Origin: an uncultured Eubacteriales bacterium
Lineage (GTDB): Bacteria; Bacillota; Clostridia; Lachnospirales; Lachnospiraceae
Reading direction: 5' to 3'
Assembly (NCBI GenBank): GCA_949284175.1
Contig: CASDVE010000016.1
Location: 44,494 to 108,493 of the forward strand
Length of the DNA stretch: 64,000 nt
The position numbers were made by a program, and so were the translations under genes. Positions 27,950 through 38,900 of this stretch are shown here, one piece after another (within the stretch, counting starts at the first letter, position 1; every line of letters starts with the position of its first letter). Below the pieces are notes generated by a model. It had not been told where the DNA came from. It saw only the letters and a list, made by a program, of their open reading frames with translations, and did no database searches.

Positions 27950-27978
27950 ATTATAAGAAAGTTGCTAACCTTTGTCAA
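27950..27978 (-). promoter_or_regulatory. Promoter of the ABC-F transcript
   Basis: Minus strand TTGACA (27978-27973), 17-bp spacer, TATAAT (27955-27950): both hexamers perfect. Gives an untranslated leader of about 410 nt. Confidence 0.9.
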
Positions 27979-28009
27979 TCTTATCCGAACTGATTTTCTC
28001 TTGTTCTTA

Positions 28010-29668
28010 TTATTTGTTCGGAATATCAATAATATTTAAATTATCATCTAATTTTTTTATAGCGATGATCGTATCCCATACAAACCATTCCATACCTACA
28101 TACTCTAAGAAACCAGCCCGTTCCATCGTCCCTTTAACATTTTCTTGTACACCAGAGAAAACAATTGTAGTTCCAAGAGAACGGAAGTGATCGACTAAAA
28201 GTTCTAATTCATGGATTGCACTATCATCAATAGAAGGAACACCTCTCATAGAAAAAACTAATCCTTTTATATTTGTTAAGCCTTCTAAAGCATTTGTTAA
28301 TTGTTCTTGTGTTCCAAAAAACAAAGGACCAGTTAAATAAACAACTTTAATGTGTTTATGAGAAGGATGTGCATTTTCTAATTGAGAGTCATCCACATCA
28401 CTTAATGCAATTCTAAGTTCACAGCTGCGTAGAACAAAGATAAACATGGCTACCAAAATTCCAATGATAATAGCTACGGCTAAATCGAATACAACCGTTG
28501 CTATCATGGTCGCTAAAAATTGAATGATAGAGTATTTTAATTTCTTTGAGAACAATTGGTGAATGGATGCCCAGTCATTCATACGCCATGCTGTAACCAT
28601 TAAAACTCCAGCTAATGCGGATAATGGAATCCTTGACATAATTCCTCCAAGTAAAAACATGGACAGAATCAAAGTGATAGAGTGAAAAACACTAGCAAGA
28701 CGAGTGCGTCCTCCACTTTTAATCACAACGGACGTACGTGCAATGGCAGCTGTTGCCGGAATCCCTCCAAGCAATGGAATGATAATATTCCCAATCCCTT
28801 GTGCCACCAATTCACGAGTAGAATTTAAGCGTTCTCCTTTCATAAGACCAGCAGAAGCTCCACATAACAAACTTTCAATCATGCCAAGTGCAGCGATGGA
28901 AACGGCAGGACCTATGTAAGTCGTTAAATTGTTAAAATCAATTCCTGTAAAAAGAAGACTTTGATCAGAAACCAATTTCTGTGGAATGGCTCCAACCTCA
29001 GTAACAGAAGACATTGTTGCAACTGGGTTTAAAATAAAATTTAAAATAACTGCCACAATAATAGCGATTAATGAGGATGGTAAATAATTGCTCCATTTTT
29101 TCGGATACACCAACATAATAATGACACATAAAATACCAAAGAACAATGACATTTTATTTGGATGGAATCCAAGAGAAGTATAAGACCAAAGTTTTGCTAA
29201 GGCAGTTTCTCCTTTAGAAACCGTTCCAAAAAAATTATCTACTTGTCCAAGTGCAATAATAATGGCAATTCCAGAGGTAAAACCAGTGATAACAGGAACT
29301 GGAATAAAAGATACAAGTTTTCCAACTTTTAGCAAAGCCATAATCAATAACAAAATACCGGATAAAAGACCAGCAGTTAAAACGCCTTGAATACCATATT
29401 TTATAGATAGACTAATCAATATAGCAGCCATAGCACCAGTTGGCCCTGAAATTTGATAAGAAGCACCAGATAAAAGACCGATTACAATCCCAGCCACTAT
29501 GGCGGTGATCATCCCAGCAGCAGCGTCCGCTCCCGAACTAACCCCAAAGGCAAGTGCTAGGGGAAGTGCTACCGCAGCAACTGTAAGTCCTGCCATCAGA
29601 TCTTGCAGGAGCGTGCTGAGGTTGTAGCCGTGAAATTCACGTTTCAAGTCGAGTACAAATTGTTTCAT
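28010..29668 (-). CDS. SulP-family anion permease with STAS domain
   Basis: 552 residues from the ATG at 29668; AAAGGA is eight bases upstream, while the TTG six codons earlier sits inside that site. N-terminal membrane domain with the SulP signature region (YNLSTLLQDLMAGLTVAAVALPLALAFGV opens it; SYQISGPTGAMAAILISL, residues ~80). C-terminal STAS domain from about residue 440 (KHIKVVYLTGPLFFG, SIDDSAIHEL). Transports sulfate or another small anion (bicarbonate, molybdate); substrate not decidable. Its leader carries a dispersed repeat. A weak stem TCCGAAC/GTTCGGA spans the stop. Confidence 0.92.
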   Translation of the reverse strand: MKQFVLDLKREFHGYNLSTLLQDLMAGLTVAAVALPLALAFGVSSGADAAAGMITAIVAGIVIGLLSGASYQISGPTGAMAAILISLSIKYGIQGVLTAGLLSGILLLIMALLKVGKLVSFIPVPVITGFTSGIAIIIALGQVDNFFGTVSKGETALAKLWSYTSLGFHPNKMSLFFGILCVIIMLVYPKKWSNYLPSSLIAIIVAVILNFILNPVATMSSVTEVGAIPQKLVSDQSLLFTGIDFNNLTTYIGPAVSIAALGMIESLLCGASAGLMKGERLNSTRELVAQGIGNIIIPLLGGIPATAAIARTSVVIKSGGRTRLASVFHSITLILSMFLLGGIMSRIPLSALAGVLMVTAWRMNDWASIHQLFSKKLKYSIIQFLATMIATVVFDLAVAIIIGILVAMFIFVLRSCELRIALSDVDDSQLENAHPSHKHIKVVYLTGPLFFGTQEQLTNALEGLTNIKGLVFSMRGVPSIDDSAIHELELLVDHFRSLGTTIVFSGVQENVKGTMERAGFLEYVGMEWFVWDTIIAIKKLDDNLNIIDIPNK

Positions 29669-29687
29669 AATAAAATCCTTTCCCAAC

Positions 29688-29781
29688 GATGAGAAACACG
29701 CTTCACGAGTTTCTCACGTTCGCGGGCAGTCGTCATAAACTTGTGCAAGCACAGTTTCTGACTTGTTGCCTTCGCGTAAAT
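29688..29781 (+). repeat. Dispersed hairpin repeat, copy R3 (type B)
   Basis: Starts GATGAGAAAC...GTTTCTC, continues CACGTTCGCGGGCAGTCGTC, then hairpin AAACTTGTGC-AA-GCACAGTTT and ends TTGCCTTCGCGTAAATT. Lies inside the sulP 5' leader. Compared with the B copy in R2, an A-T pair in the stem has become G-C on both arms. Confidence 0.8.
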
Positions 29782-29828
29782 TAAAAATATTTTTACATAA
29801 AAAAATAATTTATGACAATATCATGAAG

Positions 29829-29857
29829 ATCATATAATAGAAGTTTCAGGTTGTCAA
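29829..29857 (-). promoter_or_regulatory. Promoter of sulP
   Basis: Minus strand TTGACA (29857-29852), 17-bp spacer, TATGAT (29834-29829). Confidence 0.75.
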
Positions 29858-29893
29858 TCTTTTGTCAAGAGGAAAATGTGTTTTTTGCATACA

Positions 29894-29934
29894 ATATGCC
29901 CCTTAAGTGGATAAAATCCACTTAAGGGGCATAT
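29894..29934. terminator. Long stem-loop after the giant surface-protein gene
   Basis: A 19-bp perfect stem (29894-29912 with 29916-29934) and a three-base loop, five bases after the stop. T-tract is weak on the gene's own strand. Confidence 0.85.
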
Positions 29935-29938
29935 TTTG

Positions 29939-32900
29939 TTACCTACCATAATATACATTGACATCTTCTGCATAAAGGGAGAAACCAGATCCACCCATTG
30001 TAAAAGCATTTGTGGCACTTTGTGCCTGCTCTTTTGTATCCGCTACTGCAAACATTCCACCTTCAGAGTTAGCCCCTGCAATGGATAAGCGAATCTTAGA
30101 CGCAATATTTGTTAAGTCACTTTTAATTTTTATCTGTTTTCCATTCGTCATATAGATCGCATTGTCCGTATTCGGAGTACCAGTAATCTGAATGGTTCCA
30201 TTGGCATAATAAATACCATCTGCCATGTTAGAAACACTATTTCCAACCATAGTAACATCGCCAAGTTCTAATGTTCCAGCTCCGTTCATATAGACAGCAC
30301 CACCATTATCGCCTTTATTATTGCGAATAATACCACCATGTAATGTTGCTTTTCCATTGGATAACCAAATCACACCACCGTTTCCTAATCCAAGGTTATT
30401 TTCGATGATCAAATCTTCTTTCTTGCTTGTTTCTTTCATAATCAAGTTAGAACTACGGTCGATACAGAATACCCCACCTGAACTTGTTCCTTCATTTCCA
30501 GATACAAGACCAGATTCTAATATAACAGAACCCTCAAGTGCTAATACCGCTCCACCAAATGGATCGGAGTAGTTATTTTTCATAGAACCACCTGTCATAC
30601 GAAGAGTACCTTTTTCTAATCGAACGGCTCCACCACTTTTTGCATAGTTTTTACTTGCATTGGAATTGTTTTCAAGAGAAGAGCCTTTTCCTAAGTTTAA
30701 TTCTCCACCGTTTACAATAAAGAGTGCATTATTGGCATTGATTCCCGTATTTTGGGTACTACGTTGTAACACAGAATTATTATTTCCTGACCATACCGCT
30801 CCACCATCTACGGTTACATCTTCAAGAAGAACGATTCCTTTATTCACTTGGAATAAGGCTTCTTTAAACCCACTTGCACGTTTGATCGTATGACCACTAA
30901 TTGTTAGGTTTTTATTGATAGTGATGGTTGATCCTACTGTAACATCTTTTATCATTTGGATGGTAGCACCATTATTTGCTGTATCTACGGCTTCTTTTAA
31001 TGTCACATAAGATTGATTTCCAATTCTTGCTTCATAGCTTCCTACTTGTACATAAGCAATATCACTTGTTACAGACACTCCAGTACCTTCTGTATTTGTT
31101 GCATCATTATTTGTTACCACAACAAAATAATACTGTTCTTTTAATTCAGGCACATAACTATCAGAAGTTGCACCTTGAATTGCAGTTGCTCCATCAATGG
31201 AATTTGTTGTATTGGAATACCATTGATAACGTAAATGTCCTTCATCTTTTGTAGAAACAGTTACTGTTAATGCTTTTGGTTGTTCCGTTTTATCATAAGC
31301 AACACTCATTGGTTGTTCTTCAATAGAAGGAGTTGCTGGTGTAACAGTGAGTGTAAAGGACTTTGTTACTTCTTTCCCTGCCAAATGCACTGTCATTTCT
31401 TGTACCCCTGCTTTGTTTCGATCAAAAGCATTCATTGTATAAGCGTCAGAATTTAATGCAATACGACTGCCATCATCCAAAATTCCTGTGACTGTAAGTC
31501 CAGTAAAATCCACTTGTTCTCCTAATACATATTCTGTTTTGTTTGGAGCAGTCACTTCCAGAACTACTACTTTTTCTGTGATAGATTTGATCGTTAAGTT
31601 TTTAAGTCCTTTTATGTTTTTGGCTTCTAACTCTTTTACAAGTTTATGATTTGCCACATAAACCGTTCCACCAGTAACTCCACTAAACGCAGTATCTGCT
31701 ACTTTAAAATGATCAAAGTTATCATAGTCTACCAAGTATACTTCTTTTAACTCTGTACTATTTTTAAAGGCATCTTGTTCAATACTCTCTACTGTATTTG
31801 GAATGACAACACTTTTTACGTTGGTTTGTCCTTCAAAAGAACTTCTATTAATCCCAGTCACTTTGAATCGTAATTTGTCTGCCACTGTTACAGAGTCCGG
31901 AATCTCAACTCTTCCATCTTCTGATAGTTTTTCTGGCATAATATAGCTAACATATGCCGTATCTTTTCCTTCTACTGCTTCAAAGATAAACTGTTCTGTT
32001 TGAATATATGGGAAGACAATAACAGAAAGACTCGTTTGAATCTCAGGTCTTCTTATATAAGTAATTGTGATATTTTTTGTTCCTGATGTGTTGCTAAAAC
32101 CATCAGATTCTATTTCATATTCAGAAGGCTCTAACACTTCTTTTGTATTATCATCATATACAACAGATACTTTCATTCCTTTGTCATGAAAACTATCCCC
32201 TAAGTTATGTACAAGACTACTTGGTTTTGTTGTAATTTGAATGGATTTTACTACTTTTGTCACTTCTACATTGCTAAAAGTATCTGTAACCGTTTTATCA
32301 CCTTTTGTATACTGAATTGTCACGTCTTGTGAAGATGTCGCTTTTGTAAATGTTTCTGGTACGACTTGATACATTCCATCGAAGATATAACCTTCTGTTC
32401 CATCTTCATACTGTGCTTTTACTTTCATACCTTCGGTATTAAGAGAATCCCCTACAAAGTATCTCATTTTTGATGGAAGTTGTGTTACTTTTATTCCAGT
32501 AACAGCCTTTGTATTTTTTTGAACTTCCACATCAAATGTGACTGGTTTTACATCTCCATTTAAACTATAACTTACAGAAATTGTTTGTGTTCCAATCTTA
32601 TCAAAAATCGTTTTATCAAATTGAAGGAACTTATGTTTTAATGTACTTTTTGTACCATCATCATAATGTGCAATGACAACAAGTCCTTTTTTATCCAGTT
32701 CATCTCCAAGTAAATATGAACGTTTCTTAGGAGCTGTTTTTAACTCAATACTTGTTACCGTTTTGCTTTCTACTGTTGTATCTTCAAAAAATTCAAGCAT
32801 ATCCGCAGAACCAAAGTTACCAACGGTTCTTTTACCAACAACTTTAACATACTGTGCATAAGTTGGTCCAAATAAATTGAGAACTTTTGTTTTTGCATTA

Positions 32901-35900
32901 TCTGCCCAGTTATTTGCAGTACCAGCTAGCATCCAGTCTTCTCCATCCATACTTACATAGACTTCAGCATCTAAGAATCTTCCATTACTTCCTGATTGTC
33001 TAGGTGTATAATTGATAGAAGTTAAATAGCGTGGCTCATCAAATTTCACTGTAATGTAACGCTCATTATCACCACCTGCCCATAACGTATGCCAGATTGT
33101 ATTTAATTTCCCGTCAAGAGCATTGGTAGCATTGCCATTTTGTTTTACTTCTTCACTAGAAGTTCCTACATAACTAATATATTTTAATGGAATATATTTT
33201 CTGCTTGCTGTATCTGTATCTTGTGTGAACGTATAGATGGCAATCTCACTTTGTTTCACAGTACCTGTCGCTTTTTTTCTAACTTGTACTACTTGATCGC
33301 CTTCAAATGTTGTATCACTTGTAAGAGTTTTCCACTCATTTCCTTCCTTAGAACACCATTCTAATCCATCCACAGTACCGATTAAACGGTTTTCTGCATC
33401 ATTTTTATACAAGTTGGATGGTGTATTAGCTTTGGTAATATCGATTGTATAATAACTGGTTGCTCCTTGAAGTTTTACAAGAATATCATTTTCCTCTGTA
33501 ATGCTCGCCAGTTCATCTTTTGTAAGCTGAATTTCTGTTGTTACACCAGCAGACTTCCATTCCTTACCGCCATCTAAGCTATAAAGAAGTTCATTTCCTG
33601 CACTATAAGACTCATCTAATACAATTTTTCCTGCTCTTTCTCCATCAAATGAGAACGTAGCCATCTTAAACGTGCTATTTCCAAGAAGATAATTTGCCAT
33701 CGTTCTACATACACCTGATTGTACTGTATTGCTATCATTTGCTTTTGATGCTTTCTTTAATGCTGTTTCTACATAAATATCAACGTCTGTTTTTCCTGCC
33801 ACTGATGTTATGTGTTGTTTAATCAAATTTTCTAAAATATCCTTCATTGGAAGTGGATAATAGGTAAGACCTTCTGAAATACGTTTTGCAAGCTGGACAA
33901 AGTCTGCCTCTGTCTTACCAGCTTTTGTATAAGCATTGATTAAGCCAACCCAAGCATCCATATTGATGCTCTGTACTTTTAATGCCTGTTCGTATAAATC
34001 AATTTGTTTTTGTACATCATCGTCGTAGACATCTGCAAGACGTACTAAATTATTGGCTTTAAAGTAATTTGCTTCATCGTTTATCGCTGCTTGTCCTAAC
34101 ATGAGATAGCTTCCTTGATAGTAGCTTGTCCAACTCTCACTACCCCATCCACACAACATTCTTTGATAACGAACTGTTTTTGTCCAACCAAAAACATCAT
34201 TTTGAAGACTCCATGTTCCGATACCATCAGCCCCCGAATTTGGATCGAGATAAGAATACTGTAAATAAGCTGCATGTCCTGGTTGAGTAACAACTCCACC
34301 TGGCACACCAAAGGAAGTTAATAAAGAATTTCCTGTTTTTGAAATTCCTCCACAAACAGCTCCTTCTTCCCAAACGATCCACATTTTTGGTTTTCCTGCT
34401 TGATATGTTACATCAAGATTAAATCGCTCATCTTTTGGTTCTGCAGTTTCATTAGTTAAAGAGTATTTTTTCTGCCAATATTCTTTATTTTCCGCACTAT
34501 AATACTTTTCTTGATTATAGTTGTAATTAAAGGTATAGGTAATAAAGTAATATGGTCCTGGAGTAAAGTTTTTAACATTTAATTGGTCTTCTGGAATATT
34601 TTTGATCTTTGTATGGTGTCTTAAATAATAATTTGCCCATTCTAATTCATCATCACCAGCAACACTATTCATAACCCAACGCATTTCTTCCACTGTTAAG
34701 TTTTCAAATACATTGGTAATCAGCACTCCATTATCATACATATGTTTGAAAATTTCATATCGTTTTAGTGCATCAGACTTAACAGATCCACCAGCCCAAT
34801 ACCAAACATCTGTGGAATGTGTTAAGGCAAGTGTAATGATCATCTTCTTATATAAATTGCCATTTTCTTTTTCAAAGTCATCTCCATGAGCGTTATACAG
34901 TTTTGTTAACACTTCTACAAAGTTTACATAAGACCCAGCCGCTTTTCCACCACCTACGTAGAGATCAAGTGCTTCCATATCATTCATAAACCATTCCAAT
35001 GTTTTTACATATTGTGGTGCATCCAAATAGGTTTTTAACACATTATATCCTGCATCACTTACAAAAGTTCTCTGATATAATAACTTCTTATAGTCTGGCA
35101 TTTCTAACAGATCTTGTACATTTTTTTCTGGATATTTTTCCTCAAATGCCTTTAACTCTTTATCATATTCTGAAACTCTTTTTATTAACCCACCACTCTT
35201 ATCCGCATTATTATCATAGAAAATATTTGCTAATTTTGCATCAGCCACAATAGAGTGATCCGCTTCATTGTTTCCATTAGAATCAATGTTGATTCTCAAA
35301 TATTTTGCATCTTCCAATGGAATATCAACAAAAATGGCATCTGTATTTCCTTTTAATACTTTTGTTTGCGTTTGTGTTGTCCATGTATTCTTATCAGCAG
35401 AAGTTTGAACGGTAAATTTCACACCATTTCCATAACTGCCTTGGGAATGATCCAAACCTAAATAAGCAATAAATCTATCATAATGATAATATTTTACATA
35501 ATCCGATAAGTCATAAAGCAGATGAGCATTAGCGTGAGCACCAATTCCCTTTAAGAAATAGTTGTTTTCTCCATTTACTAATAAAGAAATTCTTCCACCA
35601 TTTATATTTTTATCATACATGAGTTTTCCATATCCAACAGAATAATCCAATAATTTCTTCTTGTTAATGTTGGATAAATAAACATAGTCACCATCTAAGT
35701 CATCAATAGTTCCCGCTTCTTGTACTTGCCATGCTTCCGAAATAACGGTTTCTTTTGATTCTGTAAGCATTGCTTTTAGACGGATAAATCTATTTAAATC
35801 AGTATCTTTTACGGTATAAGATACAGCTGTTGCATCAGCGATTGGTGCAAATTCTCCTTCTTCGCTATCACCAATTTCCCATGTATAGATTACATTATTC

Positions 35901-38900
35901 TCTTTTTCTTCCATCCCTCTTACAGAGGCTTTTAGTGTGCTTCCAACTTGTGGTGCTCCTGTCATTAAAGCAATAATATCCACATGAACCGCATTAGAAT
36001 ATACTGTATAACTAGCCGGATTTCCTTCTACTTGAACTTTTACAGCAAGACGAACATACTGACTAGCAACGGTATTGTCTACCATATAAGTTTCTTCTGT
36101 ACTATTTTTTATCGCTTCAAAATGGATACCATCGCTACTCTTTTGCCATTGATACTCATACGTTGTCTTATCTCCTACATAACTCATCACTGGTTTTAAA
36201 GTTTCTCCAACTTTTGGTGTTCCTTCCAGTGCCACATCCACTAAACTACGATATGGCTCAGTTACCATAGTACCAGCATATTTTCCAGAAGTATCGGATA
36301 CAACAACTCTTAAATATTTATTTTCTCTAGCATCCGTTTCTTTGATTGTATAATGCTCATCATTTTCTCCTTGAATATCGGTATATTCTACACCATCCTT
36401 GCTTTCTTGCCATTGATATGTAAGATGGTCTTTTGAGCCTGTTATCACATCCGTAGTTACTGACAATTGAGAACCTGGAATTGCTGTTCCAAATACAGTT
36501 GCACATCCAGACAATACCGTATCTTCTGATCGTAATAAGACAATTTCAGAAGCACTTGCCCAATTCCATGCACCTTTTGTAAATGCAAATTTTAATCCAG
36601 TTGTTGTAATTGTCTGTGGAAGTGTAAACATACGATATCCACCGGTTTCTGTGGATTGTGCAACACCAACTTCTTCATATACTCCATTTGCATTTTTACT
36701 ATAAATTGTTAATGTTAGAGGATACCCTTTTCCTTTTTGGCTATCTTGGCGTGTTGCATAAATAATGCGATCGATATTCACCTCTTTATCAAAAGTAATT
36801 TCCACAGCATTATTTGCACCTGAACTATTGGTTTCCCAGAACGTTCCCCAATTTCCGTCAAACGCTTTATTCAGAGTATTGTTTCCCCAAGACCCTCTTG
36901 GACTTTTTACATCTGTAATATATCCATCTTTTGATTCTTTCATATCAATACGATAGGAGTTCCAATATTTCTTCTGCATCAACGTATCGTCTGCCTTAAT
37001 ATCTTTCACCGTAATCCTATTATGGCTTACTAAACGTGCCACATCACTGATTGCTACCGCTGTTGTATCTTCGCCTTTTTGATTCTGAATGGTATTTGTA
37101 ACAACCACAAAGTAGTAGAATACACCTGCTTGTGTTGGCTCTACTTCATAAGTCATTCCTGTTGCACCTTCGATTTTTTCTGCGGTTTCTAAATTAGCCA
37201 CTCCATCTTGGCTTCGATACCATTGATATGTAATCGTTCCTTTATCAACTGTTGTTGCCTCTGCTTCAAAAACAGCTCGTTCTCCCACATAGTTTTCAAT
37301 TGTTTGTGGTTGTTTTACAAATTCAGGAGTATAAGCGACATCTTTTGAAATCATTTGCACTTTTACAATATTGGATGTCACATCAACAGCATTTTTTGCT
37401 GAAACAACACAGAAATAATAATAAGTTCCTAATTCTGTTGGAAGAGATAAGGTAGATTTTGTTTCTCCTTTTAAAGCCGATTTCGTTGTTCCCTTTGCAT
37501 CGGTACTGCGATACCACTGATAAGAAACCTCTGCGTTATTCTTTGTGCTTGCTTTGACACTGAGCTTTTGACCATCTTCAATATAGAACACGCCACCTTC
37601 TGGCTGTTTGCTTAACTGAATCTCATCCGTTGCTGTTAACTCCCATCTTGCATACAATGTTATATTTTTTGTAGCTTTGATCCAGTCACCAGATTGAATT
37701 TTTTCGCCATCTTCTTTTTGTGTATACCAGCCTAAGAATTGATAGCCATTTCTTTTCATTGTCGGAAGATCATATTTTGAAAGGAAACGAATTGTTTGAT
37801 TCTTTGGATTATCCGCCCCATTTCCATCCAATGTCATTGTATAAACACGTGATGTATAAATGTCATCAGAAACTCCATCTAATGCAAGTTCTCCAGCAAT
37901 CGTTACTGCTGGTTCTATATAAATTCCACTTCCTAATACTGCTTTATTATTTTGAATCTTACCGCCTTGAAGATTGATAATTCCACCAAGACTTGCGATA
38001 CCACCACCATTTTCACCTGCTGAGTTATTTGAAATTTCTCCACCTCGGATACTCATAGTACCTGCTGTATTCACAATAGCACCACCATTTGCATCGGCAC
38101 GGTTATCATGAATATGTGCGTTATCGGAAACGACCAAAGTTCCATTAATATAAATTGCCCCAGCACGTCCACTTGTATAGTTATTTGAAATTTCTCCACC
38201 TGAAATATGTAACTGTGCTCCGTGATCGGCACAAATAGCTCCTGTTGATTGGCGTGCTTGGTTACCACTGATTGTTCCAGATGTCATATTAATGATACTA
38301 TTAGAAGAATCTGCGAAAATAGCTCCACCATGATTACCACCGTAGTTATTTAAAAGGCTACCACCATTGATATTTAAAGTACCTGCACTCATCTTAATGC
38401 CTGATACATCCCAAGATACTACATGATTTCTAAGAACAGAGCCTTTTTCTAAGTTCACAACACCACCGTTCATTGTGATGGCTGGGACGTTTACTTGTCT
38501 TCCTACATTTCTCACACCACGTTGTAGATAGTTATTGACATCTCCAGTCCAAACAGCTCCACCATCAAGAACAACATTTTCTAATGTAAGTGTTCCGCCA
38601 TTTACAATAAAGGCCTGTTTTGTAAGGGATTTATCTAATGTTATCACTGGAGCTTTTCCGTTTTCTCCTTTGATTACAAGATCGCCTTTTTCTACCGTAA
38701 TTGTTTTATTTAATGTAACATCTCGTAATACTTCTAATGTTCCTTCACCTTGTTGAAGGTAAGGAAGTACATCTTCCATTGTGGAATAAGCAACACCATT
38801 AAATCTTAAAGCAACACCATTCACTGTAATCACTGCCACATTGCTTTGTGCAGTTGCTATTTCGTTTGTAATGCCTTTTCTTGTATTGGTTACCACGCAA

